DNA of 64,000 bases from Rasiella rasia (GTDB taxonomy: Bacteria; Bacteroidota; Bacteroidia; Flavobacteriales; Flavobacteriaceae): contig NZ_CP049057.1 in NCBI RefSeq assembly GCF_011044175.1, positions 2,433,501-2,497,500 on the forward strand. Reading direction: 5' to 3'. The position numbers and the translations under genes were made by a program. The notes beneath the pieces are model-generated. The model did no database searches, had not been told where the DNA came from, and saw only the letters and a list, made by a program, of their open reading frames with translations. Of the stretch, positions 52,824-61,799 are shown in pieces (the stretch's first letter is position 1; each line of letters starts with the position of its first letter).

Positions 52824-53462
52824 TCATGAGATAGATTCGCAGCTCCATCCTTTTTTAGATGTAAACTCCAAAACTTTCGGGAGCACATACCGTAGCTTTT
52901 TTTCTGCTTTTAAACTATCGTGAAAGACCACAATACTTCCAGGATTTATATTCTTTATCACATTTTTTAGGCACTTTTCTTCGGAAATTTCTGAATCGAA
53001 GTCGGCGCTAAGAACATTCCACATAATTATTTGATATCCTTGTTTGGTGAGTAATTCAGCCTGTTTTCCTGTTAATTTACCGTAAGGCGGGCGGAACAGT
53101 TTACTAGCGGTAACGTGATGATTTCTAATTTCAGCTTCAAATAGAGCAACATCATTCAGATATTCTGAAGTTTCGGTTTTAGTTCCTTTGAGGTGATGAA
53201 ACGTATGATTTCCGAAGGTGTGTCCTTCAGATAGCAGTTGTTTAAAAATTTTGGGATGCTTTCTAACATTGTCACCAATGCAGAAGAATGTAGCTTTGGC
53301 GTTGTATTTCCGAAGCAAATCAAGCACCCAAGGAGTTACTTCAGGAATAGGCCCATCGTCAAAAGTGAGGTATACTTTTGGGCTTTTATGCGAAAACGCC
53401 CAACGTCTTCGTGGAAAAATCCACTGAACAAACTTGGGCGTTTTAACCAAATACGGTTTCAA
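52824..53462 (-). CDS. NodB-type polysaccharide deacetylase
   Basis: This 212-residue carbohydrate esterase family 4 fold has TFDDGP (metal Asp pair), the HTFxxH-type motif FGNHTFHHLKG, and RPPYGKLT. The C-terminal motif D-x-D...H is seen as LSADFDSE and IVVFHDS. Such enzymes remove N-acetyl groups from peptidoglycan or chitin-like polymers. No signal peptide is visible; the basic N-terminus KTPKFVQWIFPRRRW may anchor it peripherally. The start is TTG at 53462 (TTGAAACCG), 6 bases after the DUF2723 stop, so it shares that gene's transcript. Confidence 0.88.
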   Translation of the reverse strand: MKPYLVKTPKFVQWIFPRRRWAFSHKSPKVYLTFDDGPIPEVTPWVLDLLRKYNAKATFFCIGDNVRKHPKIFKQLLSEGHTFGNHTFHHLKGTKTETSEYLNDVALFEAEIRNHHVTASKLFRPPYGKLTGKQAELLTKQGYQIIMWNVLSADFDSEISEEKCLKNVIKNINPGSIVVFHDSLKAEKKLRYVLPKVLEFTSKKGWSCESIS

Positions 53463-53468
53463 AAGGTT

Positions 53469-56400
53469 TTATTCTATTGGTGTTATATCTGTGTTGTCTT
53501 GCTCCACAGTGTCTATGGGCAGGTCTATTGCATTTGGATCTGCCAAAGGAATGTCTTTGTCTAAATCCATGCCTTCGTCTGGTGAATAGAAATGACGGAA
53601 CAATTTTAAATAATCGTTAAACTTATTTGCTTCAGGGCGAGCAAACGATTCTTCATCCATCACTATTAAGATGTCTACCAAGCCACGATATTTTTCCATA
53701 TCGCTTATAATTTCGTCTGCAATACCAAACTGACGTTTCACTTTCATACCACTGTAGTACAGCAATTTTTCTTGATACTTTTTAACTACTTGATGGTACA
53801 CATTTCTGGCCTTTTCAGTTTTACCTAGCTCGTAATAACCAAGTACGTAGGGCTCTAATAGCGAGTAATATTCAAAGTAGTCTACAGGCATTTTTTCCAT
53901 GGCAAGGTCAAGCACGTTTTCGGCTTTCTCAAATTCCTTGTCGTTCATTAATGCTTCGGCAAGACGTGCTAAATTACTGCGGTAGGTGATTCCGTTTCTA
54001 CGGGTTTCAGTGTCGTGATAGATGTCTGGGCTACCACTATTACCCCAGTCAAAATTCATAACGATGTCGTACATTTTTTCAGAATCTACGCGTCCCATAT
54101 CAAACGGATTACTACGGTCTACAGGTGTTCTTATTGGTACTAGTTTATAGGTTACGCCATCTAGTTGTAAGTAATCTTTCATCCAAATATAATCGTCATC
54201 ACCAAAGCTACCACCACTAAAATAAATAGGACGTTCCCAATTATTGTTAGCAATAACATCTAACATCATCATTCGGTTTTTATAAATAACATTGCCCTTA
54301 AGTGTAATATCTATATAAGGAACAATCTTATCTGCATCTTTTTGGTCTACAACACCATTTTTAAGCACGGCTTCCTTGTCTACAGGAATACGAATTGTTT
54401 TACTAGGGAAGGTGTGTGCCCATTGGTTGCTTTCTAGTTCAACCATAGTCACCGGATTATCGCTGGCTACCCAGTTCATCCAGGTTTTAATGTCTATAGT
54501 ATCTTCTTTTGTTTCTTGAAAGTAGAGGAAGTCACGTGTTCCAAACCTATACTTGTCGTGCGTGAGTTGCGATGGTATAGGGTCGCTCTCAAATGCCTTT
54601 TTCTTCATGTCGTCTATATACCAATCTGTGGCAAAGAGGCTGGTGTTTACAATACGTACGTCACGACGATACCCTTCTATATTTTGTGCATACCAAAGTG
54701 CGAAGGTGTCATTATCGCCTATGGTAAAGAGAATTGCATTTTCATCACAAGAATCTAAATACATTTTACCCATGCTATTGGCTGTGTAGCGTCCAGAACG
54801 GTCATGATCGTCCCAGTTTTGGTAAGCGAGTACCACGGGAGCTGCTAGTGTAGTAACTGCCAGTACCACGGGAAGTGCTACTTTTGGTGTTATGGCATCT
54901 TTCAGCATTTCGTAGAGAGCATAGACTCCAAAACCAATCCAAATGGCAAATACGTAAAATGATCCTACAAGCGCATAATCACGTTCACGCGGCTCAAAGG
55001 GTCGTTCATTAAGATAAACTTTTAGTGCGAGCCCTGTAAATAGAAAGAGCACCAAGAGTACCCAAAACGATTTCATATCATTTTTAGCATGAAATACCAG
55101 TCCCAAAATACCAATAATTAGAGGTAGGAAATAATAGGTGTTTCTGGCCTTATTATTTTTTACGTCACTTGGCAAATTGTCTTGTGTCCCTAAACGAGCA
55201 CTATCTATAAATCCTATGCCGCTAATCCAATTACCGTGTAAATCGTCTAATTGCCCTTGCACATCGTCTTGTCTTCCTGTAAAATTCCACATAAAATAGC
55301 GCCAGTACATATAACCAAACTGGTACTCGAACATATACGATAGGTTTTGCCACAAACTAGGAGGTTCTATATCAAAAAACTGACCATAGGTTTGTAAAAA
55401 GTCGTTATAGTCTTCTTTATCTACTTTTCCTTCTTTAAACGCTTGTTTAAAATTAGCGACAGCTTCAACCAATCTTGGTTCACTTCGGTATCCAGACTTA
55501 ATAGTAAAATCTAGTCCGTCTGTATACTCTAAATAATTTGCATTGTGCTCTGGGCTCCACATACGTGGAAAAATAACCTTATGATTGTCGTCAAGGTTTT
55601 GTGTAGCATCTTTGTATTTGTTTACAATTATGTACTTGCCAGTTGTTTCGTCTTTCTCGTATTTTGGCTTATCGTCTTTGTAAGGATTCTCTGGGTCTAA
55701 ACCAGAGTACATTTCAGTAAAAAGAGGGCCGTAAAACAGATGTGTTTCTGGGTACTGTTCTCTGTTGTAATATGCCAATAACTCACGCGCATTGTTTGGG
55801 TTATTCTCGTTAATTACCGTTCCTGCGTTCGCTCTAATAGGTAGCATTAACCAACTTGAAAACCCAATGAATATAAATAACACACACAGAAGTAGGGTGT
55901 TAACTTGAGCAAGGTTTTTCTTGCGTGTATAACGTAAGCCGAAAAAGAAAATAGCAATAAACAGCAGTCCTGCGATAATGGTACCTGAGTTAAAAGGCAT
56001 TCCTAGTGAGTTTACGAAAAACAGCTCGAAACCACTAAAGAGTTTCATGGTATACGGTAATAAAAGCTTGAAAATAAAAAGCAAAACGGCAACCGTTACA
56101 ATGTTAGCGACAATAAAATTTTTGACGGTTATTGTTTTGTAGTTCTTGAAATAGTACAAGAAACCCATAGCAGGGATAGTTAACAGCCCCATAAAGTGAA
56201 TTCCAAACGATAGCCCAATAACAAAGGCAATAAGTACAAGCCAGCGATTGCCACGAGGCGTGTTCATCTCTCGTTCCCAGCGAAGGGCACAATAGAATAA
56301 AATAGACATCATGCAGGCAGCGGCGGCATATACCTCAGCTTCAACGGCATTAAACCAAAAACTATCGGTGAATGTGAAGGCTAGAGACCCAACAGCAGCG

Positions 56401-56771
56401 CTTCCAAGAATTGCCAAGTATGAGCTCTTTGTAAGTTCAGAATGCTTGCTCACCACATTTCGTAGTAATATAGTAAGAGACCAAAACATAAATAATATGG
56501 TAAATGCACTTGCAAAAACCGACATTAGGTTAATGGTTAGCGCAATGTTAGAAGGCTCCATTGCGAAAATAGAGAAGAATGCTCCTAACAACTGGTACAG
56601 CGGTGCTCCAGGTGGGTGTCCTACTTCAAGATTACTGGCTGTGGTTATATATTCTCCAGCATCCCAGAAACTAGCTGTGGGCTCTACCGTTAACCAATAG
56701 GTAAGAAGTGCAACGGCAAAGACAAACCAGCCGAGAATTTTATTCCATTTGTCGAAGTTGAAATCGGACAT
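53469..56771 (-). CDS. DUF2723 multi-span protein, probable glycosyltransferase, with TPR tail
   Basis: The protein has 1100 residues. The N-terminal half carries about ten membrane spans. The DUF2723 signature begins near residue 20 (TYWLTVEPTASFWDAGEYITTASNLEVGHPPGAPLYQLLG), with the acidic D/E motif of GT-C mannosyltransferase-like enzymes in the first loop. The C-terminal third is soluble, with SNLARLAEALMNDKEFEKAENVL-type TPR helices. In Bacteroidetes this family is linked to protein O-glycosylation, but the reaction is not established. It heads a two-gene operon with the NodB deacetylase. Confidence 0.85.
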   Translation of the reverse strand: MSDFNFDKWNKILGWFVFAVALLTYWLTVEPTASFWDAGEYITTASNLEVGHPPGAPLYQLLGAFFSIFAMEPSNIALTINLMSVFASAFTILFMFWSLTILLRNVVSKHSELTKSSYLAILGSAAVGSLAFTFTDSFWFNAVEAEVYAAAACMMSILFYCALRWEREMNTPRGNRWLVLIAFVIGLSFGIHFMGLLTIPAMGFLYYFKNYKTITVKNFIVANIVTVAVLLFIFKLLLPYTMKLFSGFELFFVNSLGMPFNSGTIIAGLLFIAIFFFGLRYTRKKNLAQVNTLLLCVLFIFIGFSSWLMLPIRANAGTVINENNPNNARELLAYYNREQYPETHLFYGPLFTEMYSGLDPENPYKDDKPKYEKDETTGKYIIVNKYKDATQNLDDNHKVIFPRMWSPEHNANYLEYTDGLDFTIKSGYRSEPRLVEAVANFKQAFKEGKVDKEDYNDFLQTYGQFFDIEPPSLWQNLSYMFEYQFGYMYWRYFMWNFTGRQDDVQGQLDDLHGNWISGIGFIDSARLGTQDNLPSDVKNNKARNTYYFLPLIIGILGLVFHAKNDMKSFWVLLVLFLFTGLALKVYLNERPFEPRERDYALVGSFYVFAIWIGFGVYALYEMLKDAITPKVALPVVLAVTTLAAPVVLAYQNWDDHDRSGRYTANSMGKMYLDSCDENAILFTIGDNDTFALWYAQNIEGYRRDVRIVNTSLFATDWYIDDMKKKAFESDPIPSQLTHDKYRFGTRDFLYFQETKEDTIDIKTWMNWVASDNPVTMVELESNQWAHTFPSKTIRIPVDKEAVLKNGVVDQKDADKIVPYIDITLKGNVIYKNRMMMLDVIANNNWERPIYFSGGSFGDDDYIWMKDYLQLDGVTYKLVPIRTPVDRSNPFDMGRVDSEKMYDIVMNFDWGNSGSPDIYHDTETRRNGITYRSNLARLAEALMNDKEFEKAENVLDLAMEKMPVDYFEYYSLLEPYVLGYYELGKTEKARNVYHQVVKKYQEKLLYYSGMKVKRQFGIADEIISDMEKYRGLVDILIVMDEESFARPEANKFNDYLKLFRHFYSPDEGMDLDKDIPLADPNAIDLPIDTVEQDNTDITPIE

Positions 56772-56960
56772 GAAGATGTATTATTTTGTTGAAGCGAATT
56801 TACTAATAAATATAATTAGTGGCGTCATTAAAAGAAAGCTAACGTATGTGAAACGGCTTTATTTTAGACATCTTGGGGGTGGAAAACGGTACTAAACCTT
56901 TTTAGAATAGAAAAAATAGGGTCTAGTACGAAAATTTTCTATGTTTTTGTCTGAAAATAT

Positions 56961-56990
56961 TTGTGCAACACAAAGATTGTATTAAATTTG
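56961..56990 (+). promoter_or_regulatory. promoter of the tRNA-Gln gene
   Basis: TTG at 56961-56963 (within TTTG), 19 bases, then TAAATTTG at 56983-56990, an exact TAnnTTTG match. The tRNA begins 16 bases later. Confidence 0.8.
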
Positions 56991-57006
56991 CGCCTCATTA
57001 TGGTAT

Positions 57007-57079
57007 TGGCCCATGGTGTAACTGGCAACACGTCTGTTTTTGGTACAGAAGAGTCTAGGTTCGAGCCCTAGTGGGCCAA
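57007..57079 (+). tRNA. tRNA-Gln (anticodon TTG)
   Basis: The acceptor arms TGGCCCA and TGGGCCA pair fully, followed by discriminator A. The D stem is GTGT/ACAC, the anticodon stem is TCTGT/ACAGA with loop TTTTGGT (anticodon TTG at 57040-57042), and the T stem is CTAGG/CCTAG with loop TTCGAGC. The length is 73 bases and CCA is not encoded. Confidence 0.97.
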
Positions 57080-57082
57080 CAA

Positions 57083-57116
57083 AATCCCAATCTTGAAAAA
57101 GGTTGGGATTTTTTCT
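57083..57116 (+). terminator. terminator of tRNA-Gln
   Basis: AATCCCAA (57083-57090) pairs with TTGGGATT (57103-57110), with a further T-G pair at the loop side. T-rich sequence follows to about 57116. Confidence 0.85.
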
Positions 57117-57149
57117 TTTCTGAAACTTTCTTTGAACAAAGATGATTTG

Positions 57150-57215
57150 CCCACGTGACCGTGGGTGGACAGCGCCAAAAAGTTGCCTTGGTTGTTTTCC
57201 AAGTTTTTGGTGCTG
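57150..57215. other. two neighbouring stem-loops downstream of tRNA-Gln
   Basis: Stem 1: CCCACG (57150-57155), loop TGAC, CGTGGG (57160-57165), perfect. Stem 2: CAGCGCCAAAAA (57170-57181) with TTTTTGGTGCTG (57204-57215), one G-T pair, and an inner stem CTTGG/CCAAG (57187-57191 and 57199-57203). The second stem overlaps the left edge of the direct repeat. The whole 57080-57530 stretch holds no gene that I can support. Confidence 0.5.
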
Positions 57216-57353
57216 GGCGCTCCCTATTTTCGTGATAGTGTATTCTTGATTATTTTCTAAAGTATAATTTTTACAACACTTTGTGTTTGTCTCCTATCTT
57301 TTTAAGGTTGAAATTATTTTTTTTCTGAAACTTTAGTTTGAATTGAAACTATT
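57189..57353. repeat. direct repeat copy A (period about 183 bp)
   Basis: It begins TGGTTGTTTTCCAAG and ends AAACTATT, and is nearly identical to copy B except for scattered base changes and one indel. It contains the small hairpin ACAACAC-TTT-GTGTTTGT (57273-57290). Its 3' part (AAGGTTG...TTTCTGAAACTTT) resembles the tRNA terminator region at 57099-57132, a third, partial copy. Confidence 0.85.
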
Positions 57354-57371
57354 AGTATTTGAGAAAGTGGA

Positions 57372-57535
57372 TGGTTGTTTTCCAAGTTTTTGGTGCTGGG
57401 CGCTCCCTATTTTCGTGATGGTGTATTCTTAATTATTTTCTAAAGTATAATCTTTACAACACTTTGTGTTTGTCTCCTATCTTTTTAAGGTTGAAATTCT
57501 TTTATTTCTGAAACTTTAGCTTAATTAAAACTATT
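57372..57535. repeat. direct repeat copy B (period about 183 bp)
   Basis: The second copy starts 183 bp after copy A. Its end overlaps the last five bases, including the stop codon, of the FAD oxidoreductase gene on the minus strand. Confidence 0.85.
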
Positions 57536-58775
57536 TAGTTCCAGCTCCCTCCAAATCAATCACCTTTGCCAAAGTCTTTACCAGACGGTCATGGTTTTTT
57601 ACAAAAGGGTTGGTTTCATCCCACACATATCCGGCCAGAACCGCACAAATCTGCCTTTTAATTTCAGGATTACCGGTTCCTTCAAAGAATATTTTCTGCA
57701 AGTTGCCAGTATACCATTCTTCTACATATGTACCAAAAACATTAACCCCCTTCGCAATATAATCTGCATATTCGGTTTGCCAATCTACCGTCATGCCCGA
57801 GGTTTCTTTTGCAATAAGTTTTGCTGCCCGAAGTCCGCTTTCAGTGGCAAACGTAACTCCAGATGAAAATACAGGGTCTAAGAACTCGGCGCTGTTACCT
57901 GTAAGCGCGTATCCTTTTCCGAAGAGTTGAGTAACCGACTTTGCAATATTGTGAAGCGTAACAGGAGCGAAATTATAATCACAGTCTTTAAAACGGTCGT
58001 AATAGTGTGAGGATAACTGCATCATTTCCTGCAATCTTTCTGTAGGAGAGCCTGTAAAAGAGTTGAGGTATTGCGTAGGCCCAACATAGCCAATACTACA
58101 CATGCCGTTAGAAAAGGGTATAACCCATAACCAGGTGTCTTCGGCAACAATATCAAATGTAATTAACGTGCCTTCAATGCCTTTTGGGCGATTTTTGTCG
58201 GCCACATGTGTAAAAATAGAAGACTGTTTGGTAATACGAGGCTTAGCGTCTAAGTGTAGTAGCCTAGGGAGTACTCTACCGTGGCCGCTAGAATCTATAA
58301 TAAAATTTGCCTTGATAATTTCTTTATTGCCATTTTCGAGAAGCACAGTGGTCTCAGAACTACCATCTGCATTAAAACTAACGTGGGTTACTTCAGTTTC
58401 AAAAGAAATAGGTACGCCTCTTTCTTCCAAAGCATCGGTTAAGGTTTTGTCAAAATGGTCGCGTGGTACTTGCCATGTCCAATCCCAGCCTTCAGTAAAC
58501 GTGTCGGCAAAATCAAAATGACAAACAGCATCACCTTTAATAAAACGCGCTCCACGCTTTTTTTCGAATTCCTGCTTGTTAAGTGTTTCTAACAACCCTA
58601 CCTCATCAAAATGCTCCATACATCGAGGCAGTAAACTTTCGCCAATCACAAAACGAGGAAATTTACTTTTCTCTACCACACGAATATTTAAACCCTGATT
58701 TTGAAGGTAACCAGCTGCTACACAACCCGAAGGTCCTGCACCAATGATTAAAACATCAAGTTTGGAACTATCCAT
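57531..58775 (-). CDS. FAD-dependent oxidoreductase of the pigment cluster (halogenase/monooxygenase-like)
   Basis: This flavoprotein has about 414 residues. The dinucleotide motif DVLIIGAGPSGCVAAGYL stands at the N-terminus. The middle motif (FIIDSSGHGRVLPR) and GNSAEFLDPVFSSGVTFA match the group of tryptophan-halogenase-like and geranylgeranyl-reductase-like FAD enzymes. Members occur in flexirubin/dialkylresorcinol-type clusters, where ring oxidation or methyl/halogen tailoring is expected. ATG 58775 is chosen over GTG 58787 as start. It is divergent from the ammonia-lyase gene, and the 3' end runs into repeat copy B. Confidence 0.85.
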   Translation of the reverse strand: MDSSKLDVLIIGAGPSGCVAAGYLQNQGLNIRVVEKSKFPRFVIGESLLPRCMEHFDEVGLLETLNKQEFEKKRGARFIKGDAVCHFDFADTFTEGWDWTWQVPRDHFDKTLTDALEERGVPISFETEVTHVSFNADGSSETTVLLENGNKEIIKANFIIDSSGHGRVLPRLLHLDAKPRITKQSSIFTHVADKNRPKGIEGTLITFDIVAEDTWLWVIPFSNGMCSIGYVGPTQYLNSFTGSPTERLQEMMQLSSHYYDRFKDCDYNFAPVTLHNIAKSVTQLFGKGYALTGNSAEFLDPVFSSGVTFATESGLRAAKLIAKETSGMTVDWQTEYADYIAKGVNVFGTYVEEWYTGNLQKIFFEGTGNPEIKRQICAVLAGYVWDETNPFVKNHDRLVKTLAKVIDLEGAGTK

Positions 58776-58778
58776 ATT

Positions 58779-58807
58779 TTGCGACACGATTTTATATTGT
58801 TACTTTG
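58779..58807 (+). promoter_or_regulatory. candidate promoter of the ammonia-lyase operon
   Basis: TTG at 58779-58781, 18 bases, then TTACTTTG at 58800-58807 (one mismatch to TAnnTTTG). The ATG is at 58875. Confidence 0.4.
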
Positions 58808-58874
58808 CAAGTCAAATTAACTAATTTAGCCTTAGTTAAGCTACAAATATCGAACAAAAAGCAGTGCACTACGC

Positions 58875-60401
58875 ATGATTATACTGAAGGGGACATTAGA
58901 AATTGACGATTTCAAAAAAATTATTCTACACGAGGAAGCAATTACCATAGACGCTGAAACAATGCAAACGGTAGCAGACAGCTTCGCTTTCTTAAAGAAG
59001 TTTTCAGAGAATAAAATTATCTATGGCGTTAACACGGGTTTTGGTCCCATGGCGCAATATAAAATTAAGGATGAGCAGCGCATTGCATTGCAATACAATT
59101 TAATTAGAAGCCATGCCTCGGGTAGTGGAGCTCCTATAGCGCCTCAGTATGTAAAGGCATCATTAGTGGCGCGTTTAAATACATTAAGTTTAGGACATAG
59201 CGGTGTACATCCCTCGGTTATAGAGTTAATGACAACACTAATTAATCGTAATATTCTACCTGTAATTTATGAACATGGTGGAGTTGGTGCTAGTGGCGAT
59301 TTAGTACAGCTTGCCCATGTGGCACTCACCTTAATAGGTGAAGGTGAAGTTTATTACAATGGTAAAATATGTGCTACAGCAACCGTATTTGAAAAAGAGA
59401 ACTTAAAACCTATTTCGGTTGAAATGCGCGAAGGTCTTGCCCTTATGAATGGAACATCTGTGATGAGTGGTATTGGAATGGTAAATACTATTCGTACACG
59501 AAATTTATTGAACTGGATGGTAAAGGCTTCTTCAGCAATTAACGAAATTGTACAGGCATATGACGATCATTTATCGTTAGAACTCAACCAATCTAAAAAG
59601 CACAAAGGGCAGCGTAAGATCGCAACCCAAATGCGCGAGCATTTAAAAGATAGCCAATTAACCCGTAAGCGTGAGCACCATTTGTATAATGGTTTAAATA
59701 CAGGAGATGTGTTTGGAGAAAAGGTGCAGGAATATTACTCGTTACGTTGTGTTCCTCAAATACTTGGACCCGTTTTAGATACGCTTAATAATGTAGAGAA
59801 AATCTTAGTGGAAGAGGTGAATTCTGCCAATGACAATCCTATAATCGATTTAAAGACGCAGCAGGTGTATCACGGCGGAAACTTTCACGGTGACTATGTT
59901 TCCCTTGAAATGGACAAGCTTAAAATTGTAGTGACCAAAATGACCATGCTAGCCGAAAGGCAACTCAATTATTTGCTTAATTCAAAACTGAACGACATAC
60001 TTCCTCCCTTTGTAAATTTAGGAACCCTTGGTCTTAATTTCGGTATGCAGGGCGCACAGTTTACAGCTACATCTACCACGGCCGAAAATCAGATGCTCAG
60101 TAACCCAATGTATGTTCATAGCATTCCTAGCAATAACGACAATCAAGATATTGTGAGTATGGGTGCAAATGCAGCTCTTACCACCCGAAAAGTTATAGAA
60201 AACGGGTACGAAGTACTTGCCATAGAACTTATTACAATAGTGCAAGCAATTGCACATTTAGAAGTGCAAAATAAGGTATCTACAGAGACCAAAGCCCTTT
60301 TTGAAGCAATCGGAGCCATTGTGCCAGCACTTAGAGAAGATGAGGTATTATACCCTTATATTAAACAAGTTAAGGATTACATCTTTAATACAGAATCATG
60401 A
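58875..60401 (+). CDS. aromatic amino-acid ammonia lyase, probably tyrosine ammonia lyase
   Basis: This 508-residue enzyme of the HAL/PAL/TAL family carries the MIO-forming triad A139-S140-G141 in HGGVGASGDLVQLAH. The catalytic Tyr lies in IIYGVNTGFGPMAQYKI, and the substrate loop is NLIRSHASGSG (S79-H80). The sequence is close in style to the flavobacterial tyrosine ammonia lyase of flexirubin clusters, and it stands at the head of such a cluster. I therefore prefer TAL (tyrosine to 4-coumarate, the pigment starter) over histidine ammonia lyase. No hutU, hutI or hutG is nearby. The stop overlaps the next start as ATGA. Confidence 0.88.
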   Translation: MIILKGTLEIDDFKKIILHEEAITIDAETMQTVADSFAFLKKFSENKIIYGVNTGFGPMAQYKIKDEQRIALQYNLIRSHASGSGAPIAPQYVKASLVARLNTLSLGHSGVHPSVIELMTTLINRNILPVIYEHGGVGASGDLVQLAHVALTLIGEGEVYYNGKICATATVFEKENLKPISVEMREGLALMNGTSVMSGIGMVNTIRTRNLLNWMVKASSAINEIVQAYDDHLSLELNQSKKHKGQRKIATQMREHLKDSQLTRKREHHLYNGLNTGDVFGEKVQEYYSLRCVPQILGPVLDTLNNVEKILVEEVNSANDNPIIDLKTQQVYHGGNFHGDYVSLEMDKLKIVVTKMTMLAERQLNYLLNSKLNDILPPFVNLGTLGLNFGMQGAQFTATSTTAENQMLSNPMYVHSIPSNNDNQDIVSMGANAALTTRKVIENGYEVLAIELITIVQAIAHLEVQNKVSTETKALFEAIGAIVPALREDEVLYPYIKQVKDYIFNTES

Positions 60402-61027
60402 AAAAAATATTACTAGGAGCGTTGCTGTTAATGGGTTCCCTTGCAAATGCACAAGATTTAAAAACTGTTTTATTAGACGAAGACTACGCAGTAGATTTTA
60501 TTGGACTCGATTTTTCGAAGACTAAATTTGTTGGTAATTCAGACGACTTTAATGATGCTACAGAAATTAAAATAGTGTACTTAAAAAACTGGAATAATCT
60601 ATTTGTTAAAGAAGCAGATAAGTACAATATGGCCGATTTCCTTCGTAAAGAGAATGTTTATGTAGATATAGATGCAGTGAAAAACGTAAACAAATCTGTT
60701 GTTGAAGAAGAAATGATTACCATGGAAGCCCCAGAGCCATTTACGAAAGAACAACTGCAAGAAATGACAAAGCGCTACGATCTGCAACCAAAAAATGAGG
60801 TATCGGTTGTGTTTATCGTAAATGCGTTTAATAAATACGAAAAGGAAAGTGTAATTCATGTTGTACATTTTAAGAGCGCTACAGGCGAAATTTTAAGGGA
60901 AACATTATTGCGCGGTGATGCTGGCGGATTTGGATTCAGAAATTATTGGGCAGGTTCTTATTTTAACATCATGGAACAGCTAAAAAAGAAGCAATACAAA
61001 GCGTGGAAAAAGGAGTTCAAGAACTAA
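60398..61027 (+). CDS. exported protein of the pigment cluster, unknown function
   Basis: The protein has 209 residues with a signal peptide (GSLANAQDL). The mature part is alpha/beta without membrane spans: LRKENVYVDIDAVKNVNK, EPFTKEQLQEMTKRYDL, NEVSVVFIVNAFNKYEKES and a C-terminal YFNIMEQLKKKQYKAWKKEF. I do not recognise a named family, but genes of this type are found in flexirubin loci. Translation is coupled to the lyase (ATGA overlap), and the next gene starts inside its last codons. It may act in the periplasm, in pigment transport or placement. Confidence 0.75.
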   Translation: MKKILLGALLLMGSLANAQDLKTVLLDEDYAVDFIGLDFSKTKFVGNSDDFNDATEIKIVYLKNWNNLFVKEADKYNMADFLRKENVYVDIDAVKNVNKSVVEEEMITMEAPEPFTKEQLQEMTKRYDLQPKNEVSVVFIVNAFNKYEKESVIHVVHFKSATGEILRETLLRGDAGGFGFRNYWAGSYFNIMEQLKKKQYKAWKKEFKN

Positions 61028-61755
61028 AGTACGCCCTAGTCACGGGTGGGTCTAGAGGTATAGGTCGTGCAATTTGTTTGCAATTGTCTAAAGACCTGGG
61101 CTATCATATACTCATAAACTATAGAAGTAATAAAAATGCTGCGTTAGAGACGCTTTCAAAAATAGAAAGTCAAGGAGGAAAGGCCACCTTGTTACAATTT
61201 GATGTTGCAAATGCTTCGGAAACAGAAACAGCATTGAGTTTATGGCAAGAAAATAATAAAGATGCTGTGGTTGAGGTACTGGTAAACAATGCAGGGACTC
61301 ATAAAGACGGCCTGTTTTTATGGATGAAGTCCAACGATTGGAAACAAGTGTTAGATACTAACTTAAACAGTTTCTTTTACGTTACACAACCACTCTTACA
61401 GCCTATGTTATTGCAACGTTTTGGACGAATTATTAATGTCGTCTCTTTATCTGGTCTCAAAGGTACGGCTGGTCAAGTAAATTACGCAGCTGCAAAAGGA
61501 GCAGTTATTGCAGCTACAAAATCATTAGCGCAAGAAGTGGCCAAACGAAATATAACGGTGAACGCCGTAGCCCCAGGTTTTGTAACAAGTGATATGACCG
61601 CAGGTTTAGATGAAAAGGAACTAAAAAAGTTGGTTCCATTGAACCGTTTTGGAACGGCAGAAGAAGTAGCCCATCTTGTGTCTTTTTTAGCTTCAAAGAA
61701 AGCTAGCTACATTACTGGAGAAGTCATTAATATCAATGGAGGAATCTATAGCTAG
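61003..61755 (+). CDS. 3-oxoacyl-ACP reductase (FabG-like) of the pigment cluster
   Basis: This 250-residue short-chain dehydrogenase has the NADP-binding TGGSRGIGRAI, the NNAG motif (LVNNAGTHKD), the catalytic Ser in NVVSLSGL, YAAAKGA (Y-x3-K) and a C-terminal SFLASKKASYITGEVININGG. It should reduce beta-ketoacyl-ACP during polyene chain growth. The GTG start at 61003 overlaps the previous gene by 25 bases; no better start exists before the Rossmann motif. Confidence 0.92.
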   Translation: MEKGVQELKYALVTGGSRGIGRAICLQLSKDLGYHILINYRSNKNAALETLSKIESQGGKATLLQFDVANASETETALSLWQENNKDAVVEVLVNNAGTHKDGLFLWMKSNDWKQVLDTNLNSFFYVTQPLLQPMLLQRFGRIINVVSLSGLKGTAGQVNYAAAKGAVIAATKSLAQEVAKRNITVNAVAPGFVTSDMTAGLDEKELKKLVPLNRFGTAEEVAHLVSFLASKKASYITGEVININGGIYS

Positions 61756-61799
61756 TTTCTCAAATTCCTTTAAATTTGCCGCGGGTAGAGGAGATTCAC

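Noticed and set aside
54516-54789. Open frames on the plus strand inside the DUF2723 gene
   Set aside because: They are antisense shadows of a well-supported coding sequence, with no signal, motif or promoter.
57189-57535. Direct repeats as an insertion sequence or CRISPR
   Set aside because: There are only two full copies, with no transposase frame, no terminal inverted repeats around them and no short repeat/spacer structure.
58875-60401. Histidine ammonia lyase (hutH) call for the lyase gene
   Set aside because: No other hut gene is near and the gene heads a pigment operon; sequence style fits tyrosine ammonia lyase better, although specificity is not proven.
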